DNA of 64,000 nt from Apiospora phragmitis (GCA_038363925.1 JAQQWL010000002.1:3472001-3536000); one strand, 5' to 3'; positions 45,012 to 56,194 are shown, counted from the stretch's first letter. Notes: a model not told the origin generated them from the letters alone. Translations and numbers: made by a program.

Positions 45012-47808
45012 CTAGAGTTGTACACGTGCGCCTATCCCCCTTCCGATATACCAAACAGACTCCTTCCAGTTTCCCAAACGGACGTCGACGTTGGCGCGTG
45101 CATCCAATTTCAGTTTACCGCCCAATGCCTTCCGGACCGCATCGTAGCCGACTGACCCGACTGACCACTGTACTGGCAGCCTAGGCGTGGTCGACTGGCC
45201 GGGCGGTGCTTCGAATGGTAGCTCACGTACAATGCGACCTATTTCTTCTGTGTGGTTATAGAAGGCGGTGGCATTGACAAAATCAATGTAAATGGTGTTG
45301 AAGTCCAATGGCGAGGCCAAGGTGAAAGTTGCCGTCGAAGAGAAGAAATGGAAAGTTGCATCTCGAATGAAATGGGACTTTTCCTCCGGAGTCCGCCCAG
45401 GCAGTTCAAGTTTTGGAGCCGCCAAAGTCAGGTTGAATCTTGAGAGACCTTCGCAAATGATGGGTTGGCCGGGAATGCTATCGCGATGTGCTTTGACGGT
45501 GATGCTCGTATTGAACCCAGAAAGGTATTGAGAAATCAAATCTCGACCAATCTGGTGGCCGCTTTCTCCACTTCTAGATGGGTTCCATGTCGCCGTAACT
45601 AAAAGATCAGTATTATCTCCTTTCACAATTTCCACATTCTCAACGGTTGCGTCTGCAAGAACTGTGTCGTTGTGCAAGACATGGATGTTGGCGTAAGGCA
45701 AAGTTGCTGTATATGGCGTAGGATTGGTCACGTTCACCAGTGCCTGAAGGGTAATCGAAGTAGAAGTGGTGTCTAAAATTCTCAATGACCGAACCTTTGG
45801 GGCCAGATGGCCTATCCAATCCCCTCCATTCGATAGTGCTGGGAGACAGTTAGCTTCAAGAAACCTTGCGAGGCGGTGCGAGGGAAATCTGGCTTGTCAT
45901 AACAGACATACCACCCAAAAAGAGCGACTGACAGGCTTAAAACGATGAAGACGGACGTTTTACTGGTATCATGCCCTCAGCTGGCACCTCCTTCAGAACC
46001 ATTTGACCCAACGAAGTTTCGACTTTCACGTCTACCTTAGCCTTGATAGCCAACCGAATAGCCTTCTGGCCGAATAGGAGCTCCTGGACCACGTCGCCAA
46101 AGACCGTACCATTTGTGACTTTGAGTGGCGTCTCCTTAATGCGGGAGCCGATCTCCAAGGAAGCTTCGTGGTGCTTATCTGCTTCAACCCGAGTGGAATT
46201 CGCATCCTGCCATTTTTTCATGTCGAGCTCGCCAAGCTTCTCAGACTTGTAGTACACATCGGCAGTCGCTCGGACCTTGGTGACATTAATGCCGAAGTTC
46301 ATTTCTGATGGAAGACCAGCAGTGACCAGGATATTGCCGGAAACCGTTGGATCTGAAGCAGGGTCATCCGGGTCGGCGAAAGGATCGGGCATTGTGAAAT
46401 GCACGTCCGACATGGAAAAGTTCCTGATCAACCCATTGAGGCTTTTACCTGGGAACGCCACAGGAACGGTAATACTAGATAGTATTTCAGCAACCCAACG
46501 AGGCGTGCTGCCATCAGGCCTGCTGCTACCGCGCACGTAAAGGGTGGCAGGTTCTCCTTGGATGTACTGCTTGAGTATCATATCTAGGGGTGATGATCTT
46601 GAGTTGGGACAGTCGCGTGTCAACGACTCCGGCAGTTCACGTATGAGTCCGTGAACGTCGGCTTGAACATTGGAGCGAGGCTTTACGAAGGTCTCGCTGG
46701 TCACTGCATCCACAACAACGATGAGATCATCCGTGTCGCAACCGGGAACCAGGATCTCGAAAGCGAGCTCGGGCACATCGAGTTTGAGCGGGTACTCGTT
46801 ACGGGCAACTACGGTTACCTCGGCCAACATAGACTGCTTGTCTCCAGGGCCTGGCACATCTTTTACATTGAGACGCGTGATATTGTATTGAGGCATCGCG
46901 GGTATTTTCTTGGCTGTAATTCAATTAGTGGATGCTCATCGAGATACGTGCAAATACATTGTCTTGGATATCCTAGAAGAAGACTTTCTGCCCCAGGTAG
47001 AAGGATGAGAAGGAACGGTAGAGAGATTGACCTTCAAAAACCAAAGATTCTGCAACACTGTGCGTCCCAAGAGGTAGAAGGCCAGACTTGAGAGCAAGGT
47101 CTGCCTTTCCCGAAGACGCACACTACCAAGCTTCCCCTCCAGCCACTCATTGGCGATGGATCGAATACCCTCCACGTTGCCGGGAACAAGGTCGGTGACG
47201 AAATCGAAATCCGTCACGTCGCCATCCTTAAGACGAATGACCAACGGAGGGAGAGTAGCTGTTCCTAGCAATAGGTTCTCGTAGTCTGGGAGCGTCACGA
47301 CAATGGTAGTTTCCTCAGTCCCAAGCTGACCAGCAACCCACGTTGCTGCCTTTCCCACCCTTCGCACATGGTCGTTTGCGACTCTTGCTCCATCTAAACG
47401 GAAAGTGGCCTGTATTCTTGCTCTCAAGCCATCTGCTGTAATGGATTCGAGCGAGAGGCTGGTGGGCTCAACAACGGCGGCTTGTTTGGCGTATTCTTGC
47501 ACCGCATCCGGTACGATGTAAGCTACAGCGATGATGGCGATGACCATCAGGCCTAGGACGCCCATGGCGATGAACGAAGGCCATCTTGGTGTCGAGTTCT
47601 TCTTCTGGGAGTGTGTTGACGAGCCATCGCTCAAATGCGACCGTATGGAGGCCCCTTCATTATCGGGCTCGTCGTTATCTCCATCGTATCGCGGGGTATC
47701 GGATGTGCTGGAGAGCAGTGGAGTTGTCTCTCCAGAGGTGTTGCCTGGCGACTTGCCCTTGGCAGCGGTTGCTGTCGATAGCAACGGTGATGTTTCGCCA
47801 CTAGCCAT
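45012..47808 (-). CDS. TAG1: TAG1-like vacuolar membrane protein
   Basis: Single-pass vacuolar membrane protein; yeast Tag1 takes part in termination of autophagy during long starvation (older fungal annotations call it pre-rRNA processing protein). Start at the ATG at 47808 (MASGETSPLLS), with a second copy of the di-leucine-like TPLLSS motif that would suit vacuolar sorting. One membrane anchor, FIAMGVLGLMVIAIIAVAYI, is at about residue 90. The large luminal part follows, with repeated beta-sandwich-like segments, Asn-glycosylation sites and the conserved block TSTSITLQALVNVTNPTPYT. My exons are 47032-47808, 45957-46908 and 45012-45838, 851 residues. Two splice sites are poor: the first intron needs acceptor CCAAG, and the second needs donor GTCCGT to join PVK to PLSNGGDW. 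Family similarity across both joins supports them, but small frame errors are an alternative. Confidence 0.85.
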
Positions 47809-48547
47809 GGTGCGCTGGAACTGAAAGCGTGAAGCGTCGCAGGGGTCAACGCGCGGGTGGTTGTGCAAATACAATGAGACAATGATTTACAGCACTGTTG
47901 AATCCAAGTATTGCGCGGGAGTAAGATATCCCATCACTTAGTGATAGTGATGAATAGCATGTAATGAGTGAAGATTGATGGGAAACGAAAGGAAACAAAG
48001 TTGGGCTGGCAATGCGGTTCTCTGGCTAAAAGTAGCGACAACTCGTCATCACTCGGGCCAGCCTAGGTTCACTGTTCCTGTCAGCTGAGACAGAAAGAGA
48101 CCCTTGAAAAGGCTGGCGGCGGCAGGTACGATTCAAACAGCGGTGATCTAAGCCTCCGGCCATACCCTGAAGGAGAATAGCGTTATCTGGGGAACCAGCC
48201 TAAGATGGGCATGCGATTCACAGCGCCGATCACGCCGAATTTCCTTCAAATCGTGCAAGACTCTGTAAAACGACAAAATTTTCTTCACGAGGGCATTTGA
48301 TCGTCACAAGGAATACCGCCACTCGTGTTTCCTGTCATGGGCTGACAGAGTCCAAGACGTGGGAAATGGCTGAGACTCTGTGACAAGTTCGGATGGTCAT
48401 TTCTTCACGACCAGGCAACCCATACCGGACTAGCCTGCTGGGGGTCCAGGATGCTTTTTTCCGGCAACCAGCTGGGATCGCCGGTCACGGAGAGTAGCCA
48501 GCTGCAGGAGACTGAATTTACCTTCAAATTCCCTACATAATACGAGG

Positions 48548-48564
48548 TGACTCAAATTGACTCG
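48548..48564 (+). promoter_or_regulatory. Pair of Gcn4/CPC1-type sites upstream of ornithine carbamoyltransferase
   Basis: TGACTCA at 48548-48554 matches the Gcn4/CPC1/CpcA consensus exactly, and TGACTCG at 48558-48564 follows with one mismatch. They lie about 285-300 bp before the start codon. Role is inferred from the motif and the gene's pathway. Confidence 0.6.
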
Positions 48565-48669
48565 AAATGCACATGTCGGCCTGGCATTGGAAATAAGCCA
48601 CAGACAGCACATTTACTAAACTAATTGTGTGGTGTTCTTCTCCATAGTATTTGACTTCCATCTCGGATC

Positions 48670-48676
48670 TGAGTCA
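48670..48676 (+). promoter_or_regulatory. Gcn4/CPC1-type site TGAGTCA upstream of ornithine carbamoyltransferase
   Basis: Exact match to the consensus in reverse orientation, about 170 bp before the start codon. Confidence 0.6.
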
Positions 48677-48846
48677 GTGCCTTTGGTCCTGCCTACGCAT
48701 CCCATTGAGCTTCCTAGCTTACCTCTGACCTCACTTACACAGCGTGAGCGAGGCAAGTGTCTTTTGAGAGCACGGCTTGCCAGAACAGTATCTGAAGGGC
48801 AACGCGTTTTGAAGAAGCTTCGACTTGCTTTGGCTTGCTTGACAAG

Positions 48847-49952
48847 ATGATGTCACGGCTTAGAGTGATTAGCTTGCTCAGGACGGGCGCCAGGGGCTTC
48901 CATACCACGCCCAGCCCAAGGACCCGTCATCTCATGACTATCGGTGATCTGAGCAAGGAAGAGTTCACACAACTGGTTCGGAATGCGGCTTCCCACAAGA
49001 AGGCCGTCAAGTCAGGCAATGCCCCACAGGTATTGAGCAATGGTCTTCTGGGCAAGACGGTGGCTATGATGTTCAGCAAGCGAAGCACCAGGACTGAGAG
49101 TCTCTACGGAAGCTGCCGTGGCAATCATGGGCGGCCACCCCATGTTCCTGGGAAAGGACGACATTCAGCTCGGAGTGAGTACGCCCATACCCAAGTGCTA
49201 CACGAGATACTAAACTATGATAGGTGAATGAGTCTCTTTACGACACTTCCAAGATCATTTCCTCGATGACTTCTTGCATGGTTGCCAGGGTGGGACCTCA
49301 CTCAGATGTCACTGGCCTGACAGAGGGCTCAACCGTCCCCGTCATAAATGCCTTGTCAAACGATTTCCATCCGCTACAGACGATCGCTGACTTTCTCACC
49401 ATCCATGAGGCGTTCCCACCATCTCCAGGCAGCTCCGACCTTGTTCGATCTGGTCTGAAGATTGCATGGGTTGGAGATTCCAACAATGTTCTCTTCGATC
49501 TCGCCATTGCCTCCATGAAGCTGGGAGTTCAGATTGCTGTGGCCTCACCAACCGGCTACACCATTCCCAAAGACATGGAAAAGTTCATCCGCTCACAAGC
49601 AGAGGGCGTTGACCGCCCAGGTCAGCTAGACCTTCACACCAAGCCAGCGGAAGCTATTAAGGATGCCGATATACTCGTGACGGATACCTGGGTTTCCATG
49701 GGTCAAGAAGAAGAAACGAAGAAGCGTCTTCAAGCGTTCGCAGGATTCCAGATCACGGACGACTTGGCCACTCAGGGAGGAGCTAAAGAGGGCTGGAAAT
49801 TCATGCACTGCTTGCCTAGGCATAAGGAAGAGGTTGATGATGCTGTCTTCTACGGACCCTGCTCGCTAGTCTTCCCGGAGGGTGAAAACCGACTGTGGGC
49901 GGCTGTTGCGGCACTCGAAGCCTTTGTAGTGAACAAGGGTCGGATATTATAA
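48847..49952 (+). CDS. ARG3: Ornithine carbamoyltransferase, mitochondrial (one frame break in the active-site motif)
   Basis: Converts ornithine and carbamoyl phosphate to citrulline in arginine synthesis. Start at the ATG at 48847; the N-terminus MMSRLRVISLLRTGARGFHT is a typical mitochondrial presequence. Exon 1 is 48847-49174, the intron is 49175-49223 (49 bp, branch TACTAAAC) and exon 2 is 49224-49952, about 351 residues if corrected. Signatures are the carbamoyl-phosphate loop SKRSTRT, MGGHPMFLG in the next frame, INALSNDFHPLQTIADFLT (the family LxDxxHPxQ block), and HCLPRHKEEV near the C-terminus. The break lies inside the STRTR loop at about 49095-49096: after SKRSTRT the frame yields ESLYGSC, while the neighbouring frame gives RVSTEAAVAIMGG. 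One extra base, T or G, would explain it. This is not at a homopolymer. ARG3 is the yeast name; argB and arg-12 are used in moulds. Confidence 0.93.
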
Positions 49953-50502
49953 GTAATTGGCTCTCGCAGGGTGCGGCTAAGGAGTTACGCCCAGTGAAAA
50001 TGCACAATATAAAGAGCAACACTGCGTGATTTCGCTGTCTTGCTGCTACTATTTGAATGTCTTTGGGTCATGTCTATCAGTGAAGTGGTTATCGTCAGTT
50101 GTGTTCAGTCGTTGCGAATTGCTAGCCAAAGCGATGAACTATTCAACAGCTACCCTCAACAGCTACCCTAACGTCAGCCAGCTATTCCGTGGCCAGCTAG
50201 CCCATCGCCTCAAGCTATCTGGGGGTATTCTGTGGTTGGTCAGCTATCCCGTGACGAGTTATCCTATCATCCGTTAGCTACCTATCCTATTACTGACTAC
50301 TGCCGACCGCCACCTCCAATAGTAGCGACCAACTATTCACCATCCAGGAATTATACGTTTAAAAGTGGAAAAAAATAGAATATATTCCATTTGTGTCAGA
50401 TGGAAAAATAATGCGATTAATCCATGATCATCTAATACATAACTACAAGTGATTTCCCCCTTTCTTTGGTAACGCCATAATCGAATGTGTATTCCACTCC
50501 AC
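49953..50502. other. Intergenic between convergent genes, with an imperfect repeat array
   Basis: About 550 bp holding both 3' ends. The middle, 50144-50290, is filled with degenerate copies of CAGCTAYCC, listed separately. Confidence 0.6.
50144..50290. repeat. Degenerate array of CAGCTAYCC-type repeats
   Basis: It begins with a perfect 13-bp tandem duplication of CAACAGCTACCCT (50144-50156 and 50157-50169). Looser copies follow: CAGCTATTCC at 50179, CCAGCTAGCCC at 50193, AAGCTATCT at 50212, CAGCTATCCC at 50241, AGTTATCCTATC at 50256 and TTAGCTACCTATCC at 50274. Spacing varies from 13 to about 30 bp. Confidence 0.7.
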
Positions 50503-51542
50503 CTAACCAGGGGGCAGCTGGCTAGCGTCGACAACCTCGTCGGCTTCCATCACAAGACCGTCCTCATCCGGGCCGTGGAGAGGGGATCGAGGCAGCGCCA
50601 TCAGGCCAGTTCGAGTCGACTCCAGGATGCCAAATGGTGCGATAAGCTTCAGGAACGAATCAATCCGAACGGGTTTGGCAGACCTGGATGCATGGTCAGA
50701 TTAGAGGACAGGGGCAAGGACCAGGGGCCAGAAAAATGGCGGGCGATGGTTACTTACAGTTCCACAATGCAACTGTTTGTGCTGATATCGAGAACCTTTC
50801 CCTTAAATTGATGGGTGAAATATGTGATGGACTTCAGGTGCTCGTGCTTGTGACGCAGCGCTTGGCTAGCAGCCAGCTTACTTGGGTGGAAATCGTTGGA
50901 AATATCGCCCAGGGTACGCTCATGTCCCCGGCGCTGCTGTGCATCCTGACCAGGCGACTCCGGTGTCTCGTCCTGCGTGATCTCTCGGTGGTGTGCGAGA
51001 AGCTCCTCGAAGTACTCGGGCCCCAGGATGTTGATCTTAGCCAACAGAAGCTCGCGCTGCACGAGGGCGGCATTGGTGTAGTCCAGGACGGCCCAGACAG
51101 GCACCAGATCCTCCAATTGGCGGCGCGCCTGCTCGACAATGCCATCCTGACCGGTGAGAACGATGGTCATGCGAGACAGGTCTGGCACCTCGGTGTTGCA
51201 GACAACCAGCGAGTCGATGTTGAAGCCACGCGCGGCCAGAATACCGGAAACGCGCGACAGCACACCGGGCTCGTTGAGAACCAAACAGTTCAGGACATGG
51301 CGCTTGGGAGGCGTTGTGGACGGGTTGGGGGTCTCGTAGAGGATGTTGGAGACAGCGGCCTGCGCCGACCAGGCCGAAGGGGTATCATTGCTGGGGAGGG
51401 GAGCCGAGCGGCGACGCATGGCCTTGTAGGCAATGGCCGAGGTTGAGCTGCTGCCCCATCGTCGTGTGGAGATGGTTGTGGTTGCTGCGGTGGCCTTCGC
51501 TACGGCCCTCGAAGTGGCCTGGAAGAGTGTACGGGATGCCAT
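50503..51542 (-). CDS. ILV6: ILV6, acetolactate synthase regulatory (small) subunit, mitochondrial
   Basis: Regulatory subunit that activates acetolactate synthase and gives valine feedback inhibition in branched-chain amino-acid synthesis. Exon 1 is 50758-51542, the intron is 50684-50757 (GTAAGT...CCAG) and exon 2 is 50503-50683, in phase, 321 residues. The N-terminus is Arg/Ser/Thr/Ala-rich like a mitochondrial presequence. An ACT domain follows, beginning HVLNCLVLNEPGVLSRVSGI and continuing RGFNIDSLVVCNTEV, both strong family signatures. The second half has INILGPEYFEELLAHH and, split by the intron, SCIVEL and SAKPVRIDSFLKLIAPFGI. Frame intact. A TGACTCA site lies 87 bp upstream of the start. 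Confidence 0.95.
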
Positions 51543-52317
51543 TTTTTTCTGATCGTTAATGAAGACCTCGAGCCTTCTGACCAGAATTGGCTATCCTCGG
51601 GGGTGTAATAATGGCTTGCTTGAGGTGTTGACTCAAGACCAAAAATTTGTTTGGCCGTACGGCGGGAGCTATCCACGGCCTATCCAACGCTTGCGATACC
51701 GGAACCAACAAGCTCGAGTCTAATACAAATCCGGACTCACGCACGTTACACCGGCCACTGAACAATTGAACATGCATGGCGTGAATTCAATGGCAGCAGA
51801 AATGGCAGAAGGTAGTTTTCATTATGAATGGCAGAGACTAATGCTTATGAGAGATTATGCGGGGGGGATTCATCGTGGCTAACTTTGAACTCATTTTCCA
51901 TCGACTATTCCATGATCCGGTCAGAATAACCAATCCCGACATCAAATCGACGTACGTGAAAAAAAGCTACGGGGAATGGACAGTCAAGCGCTGCCTTCCC
52001 ACATTCTTGGATTATCAGCCCATCCATTGGTCAGGCATGTAAAAGTAAAGTGGGGGGCTTTGTAGCTTCCTACCAGCCTGCCAGCCTGCCAGCAGCCTGC
52101 TTAGTACAGCGCAGTGAGGTTAATCTTTTAACAAAGAAAGCAGCGCAGCCTCTCGTCGATAGCTTCAGTGGTATCGCATATCCCGGTTTAGCACGTCGGA
52201 AATTTTCCCTTTCCACCAAGACATCAACAACGCTTGCTTAGCACACCTATGAGTGCATCTTTCCCAACATCTCACCACTAGACACCAAACGTCGTAGTCC
52301 CGTACGAGAATTCAATC
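51543..52317. other. Divergent promoter region of ILV6 and the KH-domain gene
   Basis: About 775 bp. Carries a Gcn4/CPC1-type site near ILV6 (listed separately). No gene seen. Confidence 0.6.
51629..51635 (-). promoter_or_regulatory. Gcn4/CPC1-type site TGACTCA upstream of ILV6
   Basis: Exact consensus 87 bp upstream of the ILV6 start codon, a position usual for amino-acid biosynthetic genes under general control. Confidence 0.65.
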
Positions 52318-54256
52318 ATGGACGACTCCGAGCGGCGCGTGAAGCGCTCGCGTTTCGACCAAACTGAGCCTGAACCTCGGCGCTCCCGTTTTGATCGGCG
52401 TTCGCGCTCTCCTCCCGCGAGAAAGGCCGAATCTGGTCCCGGTCGCGATCGCAGTCCCCTCGGCCGGGGTACTGAAGGTGATGGCGCCGATACGAAGCGC
52501 AGCTCCGCTGTAGACGCTGCCGCAGCTGCAGGTTGGTCCTACATTGTTGCCGCCCGGTCGTCGCATGTTCCATGTTCGAGCTTTCACTAACCTTTGTCGC
52601 CAGCTGCTGCCGCTGCCAAGATCAACGCATCGATTCAAGCGAAGAAAGGCATTCAACATGTCGATGTGCCACCGATCAAGTCGACCTCGTCCGAGTCGCC
52701 TGGCCCGAAATCGACACCTGCCAACATCAACGGAGAAATATATGTTGCCGACGGCGACTATATCAAGGACATCGAGGTCAACGACTTGCGCAACCGTTAC
52801 CTTTTGACGAAAGGCTCAACACAGAAAATGGTAAATACTCTTAGTCATTTCAACTGATCACTTCAGGAGCTTCCTCCGCGTGGCATCCTCCCTAAGGATA
52901 GCTGGTCGCATACCTCCCCTGTTTGTCGTGGCCGGGTGCGGACAAGATTGCTCACATAGAAGCATGCTAGCTCGCCCGCGGCTCCCCTCTGTGGCACCTG
53001 CTGACCTCACCTGCTTGATATAGATTAAAGACGAGACCGGTGCTGGTACGAACTACCCAAACTTCCTTACCTAGATTATGTACAGAACTCAGATTGACTT
53101 TGTGAAAGATGTCACCACCCGCGGAAACTACTATCCAGACAAGAGCATGGCCACAGCTGCTGTAAGTACTGATATGTTAGAATGACTACTACCCTTTTAG
53201 GCTAATGTTTTGTTAGAACCCTCCGCTCTACCTTCACGTCACGAGTACATCGAAGACCGGCTTGGATGAGGCCATTGCCAAGATCGAAGAAATGATGAAG
53301 CAGGAGCTGCCTAACCTTGTGGATGAGCGACGATTCCGTCGCCGAGATCAGGAGCAGGTTGAGCGCGATGAATTCGGCCGGCGCAAATGGCCCGAGGCCA
53401 AGATTCCCATAAATCTGGAACCCATCCCGGGCTTTAACTTGCGCGCACAGGTGGTCGGATCTGGCGGTTCGTATGTGAAGCATATCCAACAGGAAACGGG
53501 TTGTAGAGTTCAGATCAAGGGGCATGGCTCAGGCTACCTTGAGGCTGCCACCAACCGAGAAAGTGACGAGGATATGTACCTTCATGTTACGTGAGTTTTC
53601 GCCATCTTGTGGCAGATCTGGCAGTTGTCTGAACCAAGTACTAATGATAACCTAGTGGCCCTGATCCCAAGATGGTCGAAAAAGCCAAGGAGCTATGCGA
53701 AGACTTGCTGGAGAACGTCAAGGAACAGTACGAAGACTTCAAGACTCGCCCGCCTCGACAGCACTATGGTGGACATGGTCATGGTGGTCACGGCGGCCAT
53801 GGGGGACACGGTGGCTATAACAACCACGGTAGATCTGGAAACGGTAATGATTCTTACGGCGGCTATAACATTTACAGGGACTCGCCTGGCCGTGGTGGTG
53901 GTGGTGGCGGTGGCGGCGGCGGCGGCGGCAACTCTGCTTCCCCTGCCCCTGGTAGTGCAGCTACCCCATCTAACGCAACAGATGCATATGCGCAGCAATA
54001 CGCGCAGTACTACGGTGGACAGGACCCGTATGCCCCATATGGAGGTTACGCAGCGTAAGCCCAAATCAACCACTCTGCACGTCTTGATGAATGACAAGCT
54101 GACGGATGAGACAGTTACATGCAGTACTATCAACAATACTATGCGGCAGCCCAGGCTCAGCAGCAAGGATCACCTGCACCTCCGGGTGCGCCTGCTGAGG
54201 CACCTCCGCCGCCACCTACCGAGGCACCACCACCACCCCCTCCTCCCGGACTCTAG
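52318..54256 (+). CDS. KH-domain RNA-binding protein, KHDC4/splicing-factor type, seven exons
   Basis: RNA-binding protein of 476 residues that resembles animal KHDC4 (pre-mRNA splicing). Exons: 52318-52531, 52604-52830, 53024-53045, 53109-53161, 53217-53590, 53656-54054 and 54115-54256, all in phase. The N-terminus has KRSRFD and RRSRFD repeats and RS-like dipeptides. The ordered part contains INGEIYVADGDYIKDIEVND. A first KH-like region is assembled from three exons, one only 22 bp (IKDETGA joined to DVTTRGNYYP). A second KH domain carries GFNLRAQVVGSGGSYVKHI, with the GxxG loop GSGG. The C-terminus is a Gly/His repeat (GHGHGGHGGHGG), a Gly run, an AQQYAQYYGG segment and a Pro-rich end (PPPPPPPGL). 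The acceptor of the fourth exon is GAAAG, less usual. Frame intact. Confidence 0.87.
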
Positions 54257-55442
54257 GTAGTGGAAGACGATGCTGTTTGAGGTAGAAAAGGCTGACTCAC
54301 AGTTTCGTCGACGACTGGCGGTCCAAAGTTGAACAGGAGCGCAGAGCGTGGAAAAGTATATTTGTATTGCGAAGACGTTGTGCCGAATTAATCAAGACTG
54401 ACTTCCCCAGCTCTATTTCGCTTAGTATACTGTGTAGGTAACACCTATGTGAGCTGACGAGTGACAGGCTCTTTTATAATTATCTCTCAACACATGCAGT
54501 TTCTCCGTGATGGTAAGTTGGGGTGTTGATGTTAACAGCCTGGTAGTGTAGGAAGCGTTGCATCATAGCCCTGCTTCACCTCAACGTGGCCGTCAGACAA
54601 CCCCGAATCTGCCGGATCACCAAGCCGGTAGGTTGGCACGAAGACTCCATATTGGCTCGGCTTTCTGATGGCACTGCGGCAGGTAGAGGCGTCTAGTCAG
54701 CCCACGACTCGGGCGATATCCGAAGCCCGGTCTAGCCTTGTGCCCCAATCTGCCTGGCTTGACCACGTCCTAGACCCAAGACAAGTGTTTTTTTTAATGA
54801 CTACTCGAAATGCTCCCCATCCATGCAAAATGTGAGCTGTTCCTGACCGTCTTGCCATTGATAATCCTAGCCTTGTTGCAATGCTCGGTAGACGGAGAAG
54901 GCTCGGAGTTTGAAGATACACGGAGCAGATGCTACTAGATGAATGAATCTAGCCGTCTCGGGGTTTTCAAGAGTTCCATCCTCTATTCTATACATGGTTA
55001 CTTTGGACATTTCGGATGTGTAATTCTGTATATCAAGAAAAATGCTATGGTTAAAACACCATCATTTAATCACAGTCTTGGACGGATACCAAATGACGTC
55101 GGAGTGAGTGCGAATTTCGGGGTCCAGTTGGGGCCCGCTGTTTAAAGTAATTGGATTTATTAGAGCTCAGGCTCTCAATGAAAGCCGAGTCTCTCAACTT
55201 ACATCAAAACTGAAGCATTCGGAGAAGCTTGTCAGTCCCCAAGTATTTATACGTGCATATACCTACTCAACCAACAAGCATACCTAATTAAGGATTCACT
55301 CTTCGAGTTCCTTCCTCTCCGCATAAGCCGTCCATAGAAGCCGCTCGCGCGCAGTCGCTCCCCAAGCCGTCAGATCGGAACCAACAATAACGCCAACCGA
55401 AATAAAGAACAAAGGACGAGGGTAACAACGACCCACGAGAAA
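54257..55442. other. Intergenic between tandem genes
   Basis: About 1.2 kb, AT-rich from about 54950 to 55270. I see no gene or RNA motif. Confidence 0.55.
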
Positions 55443-55706
55443 ATGTTGAGAAAACTTACGTACTCTCCCTACGCACCGCGGCCGCGCCGCTCCGGCCGGC
55501 TGGTCCTGCTCTGGATGGCCGTGCTCGCCTTCATCATCTACGTCACGTACTACCTTAATACGCGGCAGCGCGCGGCGACCATGTCCGCCGCAGAGCCCCT
55601 CGCCGAGGAAATACTCAGGCACGACAGGGTCGCCGGGGACGCCCTGCGCAACAAGATCCGGCCGCCTAAAGGTCCGTCGCGGCGTCGAGCAGTGGAATGG
55701 GAGTGA
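55443..55706 (+). CDS. Small single-pass membrane protein, uncharacterised
   Basis: 87 residues from the ATG at 55443, no intron needed. The N-terminus is basic (RKLTYSPYAPRPRRSGR), followed by one hydrophobic segment (LVLLWMAVLAFIIYVTYYL, residues 20-38), then a hydrophilic amphipathic helix (SAAEPLAEEILRHDRVAG) and a basic tail. The positive-inside rule predicts a cytosolic N-terminus. I do not recognise a family; the composition and strong codon bias toward C/G third positions support a real gene over a chance frame. Confidence 0.55.
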   Translation: MLRKLTYSPYAPRPRRSGRLVLLWMAVLAFIIYVTYYLNTRQRAATMSAAEPLAEEILRHDRVAGDALRNKIRPPKGPSRRRAVEWE

Positions 55707-56194
55707 ATAAAGAAGAGAAGAAGAAGGACTGGCTAGCTACGTGGCTAGCAAGCTGGATTGTCAGTGTTCTGTTCTGTGGACAAAAGCTTTGTGCTGCGCC
55801 CACATTGAAGCGGGTTTTTTCGTTGTTGTAAGGGGACAAACATACTTCTTACAGCTAAGAACTTGTGTGGGTGGGAAGTAAGGTATAGATGGAGCTTACC
55901 TACCTACATGACCTAGTAAGTAGGTATGCATGCACTTTATTGGGTGGCTGCAGGGGAAACCGCGGCTTACATGGCATCTTCGGCGTTTTAGGGGTTTGGG
56001 GCATAGTCACATACCATTTTCATAAAGGGGTCCGCCGAAATGAAAACTTTTGGTTCTTGGTTTTCATAACAATACGATTCTTTCACGCTACATACCATTC
56101 CGTCAATTTTCTCTCTGCTTCTTCACGCTCTCCAGCAGCGGCAGTACCTGCCTACCTAGCTAGCTACCTTCTCCTTACGGCGAAGATACTTAGC
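55707..56194. other. Intergenic
   Basis: About 490 bp between the small membrane protein and the candidate Lys-rich gene. Nothing recognised. Confidence 0.5.

Larger units (their letters stand above)
47809..48846. other. Divergent promoter region of TAG1 and ornithine carbamoyltransferase
   Basis: About 1.04 kb. Contains the three Gcn4/CPC1-type sites listed separately, all within 300 bp of the carbamoyltransferase start. No gene seen; an open frame at 48629-48850 starts with GTG and overlaps the true start, and I do not call it. Confidence 0.6.

Noticed and set aside
48629..48850. 73-codon frame overlapping the ornithine carbamoyltransferase start, as an attenuator peptide
   Set aside because: It begins with GTG, not ATG, and has no resemblance to the arginine attenuator peptide, which belongs to a different gene.
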